From: RPQJ01 sp963726665
GTDB lineage: Bacteria > Pseudomonadota > Gammaproteobacteria > Steroidobacterales > Steroidobacteraceae
Length of the DNA: 64,000 nt
Assembly (NCBI GenBank): GCA_963726665.1
Contig: CAVSDW010000012.1
Span: 434,001 to 498,000 of the forward strand
Direction of reading: 5' to 3'
A program made the position numbers and the translations under genes. The notes below the pieces were generated by a model. That model was given only the letters and a program-made list of their open reading frames with translations, made no database searches and was not told where the DNA came from. Positions 35,508 to 45,513 of the stretch are shown in pieces. Numbering within the stretch: the stretch's first letter is position 1; every line of letters begins with the position of its first letter.

Positions 35508-37622
35508 ATGACACCCAGCTGCAAAACCGGATCTTCATTCCCGCACTCGTTGCGCGTACTCGCCGCGTGCGCGGCGCTGGCAGGCGCGTCGTGCATTCCC
35601 GCATTCGCCTCCACTGCGGACGCCCTCGAGCAGATCGTGGTGACGGCCACGCGCAGGCCCGAACCTGCGCTCGACGTGCCGCTCAGCATCGGCCGCGTGG
35701 GCCAGGACGCGATCACGCTGGTCGGCGCGACCCACCATGCCGAGATCCTGAACCGTATCCCCGGCGTCATGATCCAGCAGGGCAGCGGACAGGAGAGCCT
35801 CACCGCCATCCGCTCGCCCGTACTCACGGGCGCAGGATCCTGCGGCGCGTTCCTGTTTCTCGAGAACGGGGTGCCGGTGCGGCCGGTCGGCTTCTGCAAC
35901 GTGAACGTCCTGTACGAAATCAACACCGAGCAGGCGCGCGCCGTCGAGGTGCTGCGCGGCCCGGGCAGCGCGCTGTACGGGTCGAATGCGATGCACGGCA
36001 CGGTCAACGTGCTGCAGCCGTCGCCGCAGGAGCGCCCGCTCATGGCCGCGAGCCTGGATGGCGGCCCGTCGAACTACTGGCGAGTGAAGCTCGCCGGTCG
36101 GCTCGACGGCGAGGACGCCGACCTCGGGGTCGCGGGCTTCTATGCCAACGACGGCGGCTGGCGCGCCATGTCCGGCTACCACGAAGGCAAGGTCAACGTG
36201 ACGGCCACCGGGAACGTGGTCGGCTCGCCGGGGCGAGCCGACCTCGCCTACACGAACCTGGACCAGGAGACGGCGGGCTTCATCACCGGCAAGAACGCCT
36301 ACGAGAGTCTCAAGGTCTCGGAATCGAACCCGACGCCGGGCGCGTTCCGCAACGCGAGTTCACTGCGGCTGACCGGCCTGATCCAGCCGGCGGTCCCGGG
36401 CGGCGCTACGCTCGAGCTGCGCCCGTTCCTGCGCAGCTCGCACACGGATTTCCTGCAGCACTTCCTTCTCGGGCAGCCGGTGGAAAAGAACGGCCAGGAC
36501 AGCGGCGGTCTCATGACCAGCCTGGCCTGGGGCAACGTCGACGACTGGTCCGTCATCACGGGCGTCGACCTCGAACTCGGGTACTCGACGTTGAAGGAAT
36601 TCCAGGAGCACCCGACCACTGGCGGGTCGCCCCTGGCCAACGCGATCCGCCCGGCGGGGCTGCACTACGACTACGACGTGCACTCGTCGGTGGAGTCGCT
36701 CTACGTGCAGGCCGAGCGTCGCTTCCTGTCTCGATTCCGCATCGGCGCCGGGCTGCGCGCCGAATGGGTGACCTACGAGTACGACAACCGGATGCTGGAC
36801 GGCAACACGGACGACCAGGGCACGCCCTGCACGCCCGTGGGCTGCCTCTACAGCCGGCCGGGCGACCGCACCGATCACTTCTACGACTGGACGCCGAAGC
36901 TCGCACTCTCCTGGGAGATCACACCCGAGCTCGTCGCATATGCGAATGCGGCGCAGGGCTTCCGGCCGCCTGAAATGACGGAGCTCTACCGGCTTCAGCG
37001 CAACCAGCAGGTCGCGGACCTCAAGCCCGAGGAGCTCGACTCGCTCGAACTCGGGCTCAAGGGTTCGTGGCCGCTGGTCGATTTTGCGCTGGCGCTCTAC
37101 GACATGGACCGCAGCGGCGTCATCCTGCGCGAATCGAACGGCTACTACGTCGCGAACGGCCGGACCACGCACCGCGGCGTCGAGTACGACCTGCGCTGGC
37201 GCCCGTTTCCGTCGCTGGAGCTCGCTGCCGCGGGAACCTACGCGCGTCACCGCTACGACTTCTCGAGGCAGGTGGACGGTGGCGAGTCGATCGAGACCGG
37301 CAACGACATGGACACGGCGCCGCGCGAGATCGGCCGCTACGGCATCGACTGGCGGCCTCGCGCAGAGCTCGAGTTCGAGGCCGAGTGGATGATGGTCGGC
37401 GACTACTGGCTCGACGCCGCCAACCTGCACCGCTACTCGGGTTACGGACTACTCAACCTGCGCGGACTCTGGCAATTTGCACCGCGGTGGACGACCGCGC
37501 TGCGGGTGACCAACGCACTCGACGTGCGCTATGCGGACCGTGCCGACTACGCCTTCGGAACCTACCGCTATTTTCCCGGCCGGCCGCGGGCGGTCTTCGC
37601 GGAGATCGCCTGGTCGATGTGA
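35508..37622 (+). CDS. TonB-dependent outer-membrane receptor
   Basis: Outer-membrane gated transporter of 704 aa. Signal peptide (about 1-36), TonB box-like EQIVVTATRR directly after it, a plug domain (to about 165) with the VEVLRGPGSALYGSNAMHGTVN signature, then a 22-strand barrel ending with a strand that closes on a C-terminal AWSM. The ligand is not evident; neighbouring siroheme/sulfur genes are convergent and give no clear hint. The frame opens at GTG 35469, but the signal peptide places the start at ATG 35508. It would need TonB/ExbBD energy, possibly from the cluster at 44058-46732. Confidence 0.92.
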   Translation: MTPSCKTGSSFPHSLRVLAACAALAGASCIPAFASTADALEQIVVTATRRPEPALDVPLSIGRVGQDAITLVGATHHAEILNRIPGVMIQQGSGQESLTAIRSPVLTGAGSCGAFLFLENGVPVRPVGFCNVNVLYEINTEQARAVEVLRGPGSALYGSNAMHGTVNVLQPSPQERPLMAASLDGGPSNYWRVKLAGRLDGEDADLGVAGFYANDGGWRAMSGYHEGKVNVTATGNVVGSPGRADLAYTNLDQETAGFITGKNAYESLKVSESNPTPGAFRNASSLRLTGLIQPAVPGGATLELRPFLRSSHTDFLQHFLLGQPVEKNGQDSGGLMTSLAWGNVDDWSVITGVDLELGYSTLKEFQEHPTTGGSPLANAIRPAGLHYDYDVHSSVESLYVQAERRFLSRFRIGAGLRAEWVTYEYDNRMLDGNTDDQGTPCTPVGCLYSRPGDRTDHFYDWTPKLALSWEITPELVAYANAAQGFRPPEMTELYRLQRNQQVADLKPEELDSLELGLKGSWPLVDFALALYDMDRSGVILRESNGYYVANGRTTHRGVEYDLRWRPFPSLELAAAGTYARHRYDFSRQVDGGESIETGNDMDTAPREIGRYGIDWRPRAELEFEAEWMMVGDYWLDAANLHRYSGYGLLNLRGLWQFAPRWTTALRVTNALDVRYADRADYAFGTYRYFPGRPRAVFAEIAWSM

Positions 37623-37673
37623 CCAGCTGCCGCGGCACGAACACGTTCCGTCGTAGCCGGCCGTCTCGCCCGG

Positions 37674-39126
37674 TCAGGCGACCCGGCGCAGCGCCTCCCA
37701 GTGCCGCGGCTCCGCACCGTACCAGTGCAGTGACGATGCGAGCGAAGCCACCTCGCCGACGATGACCATCGCCGGGGAGGACAGGCCGCCGCGTGCGGCG
37801 AGATCGGCGAGGGCATCCAGGCGCGAGAGCGTCACCCGCTGCTCCGGGCGCGATCCGTTCTCGATGACGGCCACGGGCGTGTCGCCACGGCGACCGTGCG
37901 ACACGAGCTTCGCGCCGACCGCCTCGAGCTCCGCCACGCCCATGTAGAAGCAGAGCGTCTGCCCCGCCGCGGCCAGCGCGGCCCAGTCACGAGGCGGCAG
38001 CGACTCGCCGCGGTGCGCAGTGACGAACTGTACGGACTGCGCGTGGTCGCGGTGCGTGAGCGGGATCCCGGCATATGCGCCGCAGGCGACTGCGGCCGTG
38101 ATGCCCGGCACGATTTCGTACGGAATGCCATGTGCCGCAAGGAACTCGAGCTCCTCGCCGCCTCGGCCGAAGATGAACGGATCGCCGCCCTTGAGGCGGA
38201 CGACCCTGCGTCCTGCACGCGCGTGCTCGAGCATGAGCTCGTGGATCCGCTCCTGCGTGACGGAGCGGCCGCGCGCCTGTTTGCCGACCTCGACGAACGT
38301 TGCGTCGCGGCGCGCGAGCGCGAGCACCGCGCCCGACACGAGGCGATCGTGCAGGATGATCTCGGCCTCCTGCAGCGCCCGGAGAGCGTTCAGCGTCAGG
38401 AGCCCGGGGTCTCCGGGCCCGGCACCGACCAGCTTGACCGAGCCGGTCTCCGTCGCGTTCGGCCGGTCGAGTTCACGTGCCAGCCATCGCTCTGCGTCAT
38501 CCCCGCGCCCCCGGCGCACGTGCAGGGCAGCTTCGCCACGCACGGCGTACTCGTAGAAGCGCCGTCGTCGCGCGACGTCCGGAAGAGCCGCCTTGATCCG
38601 GAACCGCCAGCGCTCGAGCAGCGAGGCCAGCGCGCCCACGGACTCGTCCACCAGCGACTCGATGCGCTCGCGGACCAGTCGCGCGAGAACCGGGGCCGTC
38701 CCGCCGCTCGACACCGCGATGACGAGGGGCGAGCGGTCAATGATGGCCGGGACGATGAATCCCGAGAGCTCCGCATCGTCCACGACGTTCGCCAGCAGGC
38801 CCACGGCGCGCGCTGCAGCAGGCGACTCGCGCGTTGACCGCCTGGTCGTTGGTCGCCGCGACCGCCAGCACCGCACCGCGCAGCTGCGGCTCGTCGAAAC
38901 GCGTTGCGATCCAGGTCAGCGAGGACGCCGCGGGATGGCGGTCGTCGCATCCGGTTGCGTCCGTGGCGAGCCGCGCCGAAAGCCACTCGCTCAACTCTGG
39001 TGCCACGACCTCGACCTGCGCGCCGGCCTCGAGCAGCAGTCGGACCTTGCGTTCGGCAACTTCACCGCCGCCCACGACCAGCACCCGGCGTCCCTTGAGG
39101 TCCGCGAACAGGGGGAAGTACTTCAC
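37674..39126 (-). CDS. cysG: siroheme synthase, trifunctional (frame broken near 38820)
   Basis: About 483 aa after repair. The N-terminal CysG-B part (precorrin-2 dehydrogenase and sirohydrochlorin ferrochelatase) has the NAD motif VLVVGGGEVAERK and later SSGGTAPVLARLVRERIE. The C-terminal CysG-A part (uroporphyrinogen-III methyltransferase) has VGAGPGDPGLLT, RLKGGDPFIFGRGGEE and CFYMG. One extra base around 38815-38825 splits the frame between NDQAVNARVA and ARAVGLLANVVDD; deleting it restores the standard sequence. It makes the siroheme that CysI requires and is the last gene of the cysJ-cysI-cysH-cysG unit, 4 bp after cysH. Confidence 0.9.
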
Positions 39127-39130
39127 GTCT

Positions 39131-39862
39131 CTAGCCCTCGAGTCCGTGGATGCCGCACTCGCGCTTGAGCCCGAAGAAGCGTGTTGCCTCGGGGTCCCCC
39201 GCCTCCGCCAGCGTGCGGGTCGTGTGCCAGTCGCCGATCGACACGTATCCCCTGTGCCACAGGGGGTGATATGGCAGGTCGTGGTGCGTCAGGTACTGGA
39301 ACACCTGGCGGTCCGTCCAGTCGAGGATCGGGTGGAGCTTCCAGCGACCATCGCGGTACTCGAGCGGCCGGATCGCGCTGCGCGAGCGCGACTGCTGGCG
39401 GCGCAGCCCGGCGAACCAGCTGCCGACGTCGAGTTCGGCGAGCGCTCGCTGCATCGGCTCGCCCTTGCGGAAGTCGTTGTAGCGATCGATGCCGTCCACG
39501 CCCTGCTCCCAGAGACGGCCATACCGCGCCTCGAGCCAGGCCGGCGACATCGCCGGCTGGTACACCTTGAGGTTGAGCCGCAGCCGCAGGACGAGCTCGT
39601 CGATGAAGCGATAGGTCTCGGGGAAGAGATACCCCGTATCGACCAGGATGACCGGGATGTCGGGCGAGGCGCTGCTCACGAGATGCAGCGAAACGGCCGA
39701 CTGGGCGCCGAAACTCGAGGAGAGCGCGTGTCGGCCCGGCAGGTGCTCGAACGCCCACTGCACACGGGCCTCGGCACTCATGCGCGCGAGCGCATCGTTG
39801 ATCTCGTCGAGCAACGCCGGATCGCCAGCCGCGCCTGCTGCGTCGAACGCGCGGATGCTCAC
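39131..39862 (-). CDS. cysH: phosphoadenylyl-sulfate (PAPS) reductase
   Basis: Reduces PAPS to sulfite with thioredoxin, 243 aa. It has the PP-loop region SSSFGAQSAVSLHL, VDTGYLFPETY, the SRS-containing substrate loop and the C-terminal catalytic Cys in ECGIHG. The paired CC...CxxC cysteines of iron-sulfur APS reductases are absent, so PAPS is the expected substrate. GTG 39862 overlaps the cysI stop by 4 nt. No cysC, cysN or cysD is in the window. Confidence 0.93.
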   Translation of the reverse strand: MSIRAFDAAGAAGDPALLDEINDALARMSAEARVQWAFEHLPGRHALSSSFGAQSAVSLHLVSSASPDIPVILVDTGYLFPETYRFIDELVLRLRLNLKVYQPAMSPAWLEARYGRLWEQGVDGIDRYNDFRKGEPMQRALAELDVGSWFAGLRRQQSRSRSAIRPLEYRDGRWKLHPILDWTDRQVFQYLTHHDLPYHPLWHRGYVSIGDWHTTRTLAEAGDPEATRFFGLKRECGIHGLEG

Positions 39863-41526
39863 GCCCGCGTCCCCGCGTTCACCAGCCCCGCGCGCCACGT
39901 GAAGTCGCCGAAGCGCTCGCCGGGCTGCCTTTCGGCGGCAAACCGCGCGAACGCGGAGTCCAGCGCCGCGAGGATCGCCGCCTCGTCCACGTTCTCCAGG
40001 TGCAGCGCGTTCAGCCTCTGCCCGCGGCCGTCGCCACCCAGGTACAGGTTGTAGCGCCCGGGCGCCTTGCCGATGAGCGCGATCTCCGCGAGATACGGTC
40101 GCGCGCAACCGTTCGGGCAGCCCGTGATGCGCAGCGTGATGGGCTCATCGCGCAACCCGTGCGCATCGAGGCGGTCCTCGACCCTGCGCACGAAGGACGG
40201 CAGGTAGCGCTCCGCCTCCGCCATCGCGAGGCTGCACGTGGGCAGGGCCACGCAGGCGAGTGCGTCCCGGTGCACCGGCGTCGCGCGGGCGTGCGCGTCC
40301 AGCCCGAAGCGCACCACCAGCGCGTCGATGAACGTGCGCGCAGACGGCTCGACGTTCGCGATGATCAGGTTCTGGTTCGGCGTGAGGCGGAAGTCGCCGC
40401 GATGGACGCGCGCGATTTCGCGCAGGCCCGTGAGCCTCGGGCCGCCCGCGCCATCGGCGATGCGGCCCGACTCGATGCGCAGCGTCAGGTGCCAGCGGCC
40501 ATCAAAGCCCTCGGTCCATCCGAACCGGTCACCACTCGAGGTGAATTCGAAGGGGCGCGCGGGCTCGAGCGCGAATCCCTGCCGGCGCGTGACCTCGGCC
40601 ACGAACCATTCGAGGCCACGGTCGTCGATGGTGTACTTGAGGCGGGCGTGCCGGCGATTCGTGCGGTCGCCGAAGTCGCGCTGCGTGGTGACCACGGCTT
40701 CGGCGACCGCGAGCAGTTGCTCGGGCTTCAGGAAGCCGACCACGTCTGCCAGCCGTGGATAGGTCGCGGCCTCCCCGTGCGTCGTGCCGAGCCCGCCGCC
40801 CACCGCGAGGTTGAATCCGACGAGTTCCCCGCCCTCCAGGATGGCAATGAAGCCCAGGTCCTGGGTGTACACGTCCACGTCGTTGACGGGTGGCACCGCG
40901 ATCGCGGCCTTGAACTTGCGCGGCAGGTAGGTCGGGCCGTAGATCGGCTCGACGTCGGGGCTGCCCGCGACCTTCTCGCCGTCCAGCCAGATCTCGTGAT
41001 ACGCGCGGGTGTGCGGGAGAAGATGCTCGGAGAGACGTTTCGCCCACTCGTACACCGCGGCGTGCGCGCGCGACTCGACGGGGTTCGGGCTCGCGAGCAC
41101 GTTTCGATTCACGTCTCCGCAGGCGGCGAGCGTGTCGACGAGCGTGGCGTTGATGGCCGCCATCGTCGTCTTGAGTTCGGTCTTGATCACGCCGTGGAAC
41201 TGGAACGCCTGGCGCGTGGTGAGCCGCAGGGTTCCGTTGCCATAGCGCCGCGCAATCTCGTCCAGCGCAAGCCACTGCCCGGGTGTGCAGACGCCGCCCG
41301 GCAGCCGCGTTCGGATCATGAAGCTGTAGGCAGGCTCGAGCTTCTGGCGCCGGCGCTCGTCGCGCAGGTCGCGATCGTCCTGCTGGTAGCTGCCGTGGAA
41401 CTTGATGAGTGCCGTGTCGTCCTCGCGAATCGCCCCGGTCAGGGGATCGGCGAGGCTTTCGACCAGCGTGCCGCGGAGATGCCGGCTTTCGCTCTTGATG
41501 CGCTCGACGGGGCTCGGCTCGGCCAT
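39859..41526 (-). CDS. cysI: assimilatory sulfite reductase hemoprotein subunit
   Basis: Six-electron reduction of sulfite to sulfide, 555 aa. Coupled siroheme and [4Fe-4S] ligands lie in CVALPTCSLAMAEAER and TGCPNGCARP (C-x5-C and C-x3-C). The two ferredoxin-like repeats (LRLTTRQAFQFHGV and FRLTPNQNLIIANV) are complete. Its ATG lies just after the cysJ stop (2 nt apart), and its stop overlaps the cysH start. With CysJ it forms the NADPH-dependent enzyme. Confidence 0.95.
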   Translation of the reverse strand: MAEPSPVERIKSESRHLRGTLVESLADPLTGAIREDDTALIKFHGSYQQDDRDLRDERRRQKLEPAYSFMIRTRLPGGVCTPGQWLALDEIARRYGNGTLRLTTRQAFQFHGVIKTELKTTMAAINATLVDTLAACGDVNRNVLASPNPVESRAHAAVYEWAKRLSEHLLPHTRAYHEIWLDGEKVAGSPDVEPIYGPTYLPRKFKAAIAVPPVNDVDVYTQDLGFIAILEGGELVGFNLAVGGGLGTTHGEAATYPRLADVVGFLKPEQLLAVAEAVVTTQRDFGDRTNRRHARLKYTIDDRGLEWFVAEVTRRQGFALEPARPFEFTSSGDRFGWTEGFDGRWHLTLRIESGRIADGAGGPRLTGLREIARVHRGDFRLTPNQNLIIANVEPSARTFIDALVVRFGLDAHARATPVHRDALACVALPTCSLAMAEAERYLPSFVRRVEDRLDAHGLRDEPITLRITGCPNGCARPYLAEIALIGKAPGRYNLYLGGDGRGQRLNALHLENVDEAAILAALDSAFARFAAERQPGERFGDFTWRAGLVNAGTRA

Positions 41527-41528
41527 GT

Positions 41529-43364
41529 TCAGTATACGTCCCTGAGGTAGCGACGCTCGTCCGAGAGCCGGCGGAGATAGTCTTCGGCACCGTCGTGGTC
41601 GAGGCCGCCGTGCCGGACGAGGACCTCCGCCAGCGCGCGGTGCACGTCCGGCGCCATGTGCTCGGCGTCGCCGCACACGTAGATGCTTGCGCCGCCCTCG
41701 AGCCATGCATGGACGTCCGCACCGGCCTCGAGCAGGCGATCCTGGACGTAGGCGCGACCCGTGCGATCCCTCGAGAAGGCGAGATCGACCCGCTGCAGCG
41801 ATCCCTTGCGCACCGCCTCCTGCCATTCGGCCTGGTAGAGGAACTCGCTGTCGAAGTGACGCGCGCCGAACACGAGCCAGTTGCGCCCGGTCGCGCCCTG
41901 CTCTTCGCGCTGCTGCAGGAAACCGCGGTACGGCGCCACGCCGGTGCCCGGGCCGATCATGATCACGTCGCGCGAGCCGTCGGCCGGGAGACGGAATCGC
42001 TCGTTCGGCTCGACGAACACGCGGGCTGTCGCCTCCTCGCCCGTCAGGCTCGCGAGGTGCGTCGAGGCTGCGCCGTAGCGGCGCTCTCCGCCTTCCGCCT
42101 CGTAGTCGATGACCGCCACCGTGATATGGACTTCATCGCCCACCGAGTCCTGGCTCGACGCGATCGAGTACAGGCGCGGCGCGAGCGGCCGCAGGGCCTG
42201 CACGAGATCCTGTGCGGTCCACACCGCCGGCCATGACTTGAGCACGTCGACGACCTGCCTCTCCTTGAGGAGGACGCGCAGGTGCGCCTCCTGCCCGGGC
42301 AACAGCGCATCGGCAAGCCCCGCATCGCAAGAGCGCTTCGCGTGCTCGACCAGGAACGGCCGCGTAAGACGCGTGATCTCGCGGCCGGTCGCGAGCCATT
42401 CGCGCAGCGACGCCGACTTGCCGTCGGTCGTGACGACCTCGTCTGCGTCGAGACCGAGCGCCGCGATCACGGCGTCGACCGCCGCCGGCGGGTTGTCGTG
42501 CCAGACGCCCAGCGCGTCGCCCGGCTGGTAGCGCAGGCCCGATCCTTCGAGCGAGATCTCGACGTGGCGTACGTCCCTGGTGGCCGTCCGGCCGGTGATG
42601 CGCTGGTTGCCGACGACATTCGCGACGAACGGATGCTCGCGGCTGAACTGGGGCTCTGCCGGCACCGGGCGCAACCGGGTGACGCTCGCCGACGGCTGCG
42701 CGCCCAGGCTCTCGCGGGCCGCCGCGACGAGTTGCTCGAGCCACGGGCCGGCCTGGCGTTCGTAATCGACGTCGCACTCGACTCGGGGCAGCAGACGCTT
42801 CGCGCCGAGCGCGGCGAGCCTCTCGTCGACCTGGCGTCCCGTCTCACAGAACTTCGGATAGCTGGAATCACCGAGGGCGAATACCGAATACGCGAGGTTC
42901 TCCAGCCGCGGTGCGCGCTTGCCCATGACGTACTCGTAGAACGATCGCGCATCATCCGGCGGATCGCCGTCGCCGTGAGTGCTGACCACGATGGTGAGAA
43001 AGCGCTCTTTCGCGAGGTCCTTGAGCGAGTAGTCCCGGGCCGCGTAGACGCGGACGGCGAGCCCGGCTGCCTCGGCCGTGCGGCCGAGTCGCTCGGCGAT
43101 GCGCTTGCCGTTTCCGGTCTGGGAGCCGTAGACCACGGCCAGCCGTGCTGCGGATTCCGATCGCACGGCTGCAGGAACGGCGGTCGCCGTCAGGGCGTCC
43201 ACCTGGGCGCCAACCGCCTGCGATCGCGCGTGGGCCATGCCTGCGGCAAAACCGGACAGCCAATGCAGCGAGGCCGGCTCGAGTCCCTCGACCACGCGAT
43301 GCAGCAGCGCACTGCGCTCGGGGTCGAGCGGGCTCAATGGCAGGGCGGCGGAACTGGACGTCAT
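41529..43364 (-). CDS. cysJ: assimilatory sulfite reductase flavoprotein subunit
   Basis: Diflavin reductase of 611 aa that passes electrons from NADPH to CysI. The FMN flavodoxin domain (about 70-210) begins VVYGSQTGNGKRIAE and has STHGDGDPPDD. The FAD/NADPH half has RLYSIASSQ for FAD, GTGVAPYRGFLQQR for NADPH and the typical C-terminal end YLRDVY. First gene of the cysJ-cysI-cysH-cysG unit. The upstream 150 bp to the zinc-ribbon gene should carry its promoter; no hexamers stand out. Confidence 0.95.
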   Translation of the reverse strand: MTSSSAALPLSPLDPERSALLHRVVEGLEPASLHWLSGFAAGMAHARSQAVGAQVDALTATAVPAAVRSESAARLAVVYGSQTGNGKRIAERLGRTAEAAGLAVRVYAARDYSLKDLAKERFLTIVVSTHGDGDPPDDARSFYEYVMGKRAPRLENLAYSVFALGDSSYPKFCETGRQVDERLAALGAKRLLPRVECDVDYERQAGPWLEQLVAAARESLGAQPSASVTRLRPVPAEPQFSREHPFVANVVGNQRITGRTATRDVRHVEISLEGSGLRYQPGDALGVWHDNPPAAVDAVIAALGLDADEVVTTDGKSASLREWLATGREITRLTRPFLVEHAKRSCDAGLADALLPGQEAHLRVLLKERQVVDVLKSWPAVWTAQDLVQALRPLAPRLYSIASSQDSVGDEVHITVAVIDYEAEGGERRYGAASTHLASLTGEEATARVFVEPNERFRLPADGSRDVIMIGPGTGVAPYRGFLQQREEQGATGRNWLVFGARHFDSEFLYQAEWQEAVRKGSLQRVDLAFSRDRTGRAYVQDRLLEAGADVHAWLEGGASIYVCGDAEHMAPDVHRALAEVLVRHGGLDHDGAEDYLRRLSDERRYLRDVY

Positions 43365-43514
43365 GGCATCGCCTCGGACCGGTGTGCGAGGGATGCTGGC
43401 AGCGGGCGTGGCCCGGCGGAAAGGCCGCTTGGTTATCTGGTCATGTCCACACGCGCCCAGGAAGCGTCCTTAGGGCAGCACAGGCGAACTCCAGGCGGGA
43501 TCAACATGCCCGTG

Positions 43515-43826
43515 TCAGTCGTCCGACTCCGACTCCGGCGACATCACCAGCACGGCACGTGCGCACCGAGGGCAAACCTGCACGTGCTCGAGTCGCGGGC
43601 TGAACCAGCGCCGCCCGCACTGGCAACGAATCTCGTAGATGACCTTGCAACTGCCCCTGACCACTTCGCGCTCGAGCACGTCCGGCTCATCTGCGCCGTC
43701 CGTGGCGGGTACGGTGATCCGGGCGCGGTAAGGGGAGCGCGGCTCCTCAGGAGTGTCGGCCCAATCGACGTAGGCGACCGGCGTCAGCCGATCGCGTACA
43801 TTTTCCAGCCATCCCTTGATCCTCAT
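43515..43826 (-). CDS. small zinc-ribbon-like protein
   Basis: Protein of 103 aa with a likely metal site: CQCGRRWF followed by VQVCPRCAR, four cysteines as CxC and CxxC separated by about 15 residues. The N-terminal half is charged with no membrane segment, and the C-terminus is acidic (ESESDD). I use ATG 43826 rather than the longer frame because an AGGTG-like site precedes it and the upstream peptide looks non-coding. It lies between cysJ and the AgmX/TonB-like gene, all on the minus strand. Function unknown. Confidence 0.6.
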   Translation of the reverse strand: MRIKGWLENVRDRLTPVAYVDWADTPEEPRSPYRARITVPATDGADEPDVLEREVVRGSCKVIYEIRCQCGRRWFSPRLEHVQVCPRCARAVLVMSPESESDD

Positions 43827-44057
43827 TCGCGCACCTGCTGCGACTGGCCATCGAGGAGCTGGCAGTCGGCGTCTGCCCAGTCGCCTCGCGGAACAAGTCC
43901 CGAATGGCGAGGAGCGCAGCGCAGGTCCCTTCCCTCGAATCCCCGTGGCAACCATACGCCCGGCGCCGCTGAAGTGCGTGGCATTTGACTTAATCAACGC
44001 GGGAAGATCAGCGAGGGCCAGCCTCTGCGTGCGGCCCGCGGCGCATGAGGCAGCGAA

Positions 44058-44993
44058 TCAGGCCGGGAAGAACTCGATCGGCTTGGTGGTGGTCATCGGT
44101 GCCACGTCGCGCGCCTCGAACCTGAACATCTTCACTCTTGCGACCAGCTTGCGTTCCAGGTCGGTGTCGCCGAGCTCGCTCGAGACGATTTTGCAGTCCG
44201 TGATTTCACCGGACGGTGCGATGGTCAACTCGAGCACGACCTTGCCCTGGAGCGCCGGGTTGTCGCGCAGCGCGCGGCTGTAGATCGAGTAGATCGCGGA
44301 CTTGTTGCGATCGAAGACGAGCTCGATTTCCTCGCGGGTGCGGGCCGCCTTGCTGCTGTGGCCGGAGCGTTGCGCCTCGGCACCGGGTGCGGCGACCGCG
44401 CCCGGAGACACTTTCGCGGTCGCGACTCCCTTGAGGCCACCGGACCCGCCGCCGAAGCCACTGCTCGTCCTGCCGACCGTGATGCCGCCACTGCCCTCGC
44501 CCACTCGGGCCGTCAGCAAGGCTCGGTCGACACGGGTCTTATCCCCCGCACCGGCATTGAGCGGCTGCGCATCGGTCTTCGCATCCACGTCGAGGTCGCG
44601 CAGTTCCGCGAGCTGGTCCGAAAGCGCGAGCAATCCCGTGGCCGCCGCCTTCTTGCGAGGGTCGGGCACTGGCTGCACCTCGGCGACCGGTGCCTGGACG
44701 GGCACCAGCTTGTCGACTTCGGGACGCTCGACCGGCCTAGGCGGCGGCGGTTCCACCTTCGGCTGTGGCTTCGGCTTTGGCTGCTCCAGCAGGAACTCCA
44801 CGATCCGCTCGGGGATGGCCGGCGCCACCGACTCCGTACGAGGACGATCGGGCAGCAGCGGGATCACGATGCCGAACGCGATGAAGATGCCGAGGGCCGC
44901 GCCGACCACACGCCGAAGCCGGCGCTCCTCCGCCTCGGACGGAGTCCACGGCAGTTCGAAAATCCGGAAATTGGTGACGATCGTGGCAGTCAT
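44058..44993 (-). CDS. TonB-like protein with AgmX/PglI C-terminal domain
   Basis: Protein of 311 aa. One TM helix (about 30-48) follows a short cytoplasmic N-terminus. A Pro-rich spacer (KPKPQPKVEPPPPRPVERPE, about 73-92) crosses the periplasm, and a Gly-rich stretch precedes the C-terminal TonB-like domain (about 225-311), with YSIYSRALRDNPALQGKVVL and the strands to the end. This is the layout of energy-transducing TonB family proteins, and the C-terminal type is that of Myxococcus AgmX. Last gene of the nine-gene unit; starts 13 bp after the second ExbD. Confidence 0.86.
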   Translation of the reverse strand: MTATIVTNFRIFELPWTPSEAEERRLRRVVGAALGIFIAFGIVIPLLPDRPRTESVAPAIPERIVEFLLEQPKPKPQPKVEPPPPRPVERPEVDKLVPVQAPVAEVQPVPDPRKKAAATGLLALSDQLAELRDLDVDAKTDAQPLNAGAGDKTRVDRALLTARVGEGSGGITVGRTSSGFGGGSGGLKGVATAKVSPGAVAAPGAEAQRSGHSSKAARTREEIELVFDRNKSAIYSIYSRALRDNPALQGKVVLELTIAPSGEITDCKIVSSELGDTDLERKLVARVKMFRFEARDVAPMTTTKPIEFFPA

Positions 44994-45006
44994 GCTGCGT
45001 GCACCC

Positions 45007-45513
45007 TCAGGCCCCGGCGCTCGCCCCGAACGCCTGCGAGCGCTCGACGACGGCGAGCGACACCTTGCTGTAGTCGGCCGCAGAGCAGCTCGCCACCACC
45101 TTGCGCAGCACCGCGTAGGGCAACGACTTCTCGGCCATCACGGTCACCTCGCGCTGGTCGCTGGTGCCCGGCAACAGGTTGCCGGCCTGGCGTCCGAGCG
45201 CAGCCCGCAAGGACTCCACCACCGGCTCCTGCGAACCTGCAACGTCGGCCACCGACACGACCGCGTCGCCGTTGACGTACAACATGTCTCGCGTGACCGT
45301 GACGACCATGGCTTCGCGCGGCTTCAGCTCGGAGACGGATTGCGGGATCTTGATGTTTCGCGTGTTCGGCAGTATCTCGGTGTCCGCGGCATGCACCAGC
45401 AGGTACACGACGAGGATCGTAAGCATGTCGATCATCGGGATCAGGGTGAGCGGCCCGTGGCTGCCTCCGCCCTTGCCGTGACGCGTGTGGCGCTTGAGTC
45501 CGGTGCGGATCAT
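45007..45513 (-). CDS. ExbD/TolR-type biopolymer transport protein (second copy)
   Basis: Protein of 168 aa. A cytoplasmic basic N-terminus leads to a single TM helix containing the proton-pathway Asp in PLTLIPMIDMLTILVVYLLV; the periplasmic domain follows (50-168). Start ATG overlaps the stop of the first ExbD by 4 nt. It is divergent from that copy, and has a longer N-terminus and different periplasmic domain, so the pair may form a hetero-dimer in the ExbB pore. Confidence 0.88.
   Translation of the reverse strand: MIRTGLKRHTRHGKGGGSHGPLTLIPMIDMLTILVVYLLVHAADTEILPNTRNIKIPQSVSELKPREAMVVTVTRDMLYVNGDAVVSVADVAGSQEPVVESLRAALGRQAGNLLPGTSDQREVTVMAEKSLPYAVLRKVVASCSAADYSKVSLAVVERSQAFGASAGA

Noticed and set aside
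32809..35511. 900-aa plus-strand open frame
   Set aside because: It is antisense to the patatin-BamA gene, which has full family motifs; the plus-strand product has none.
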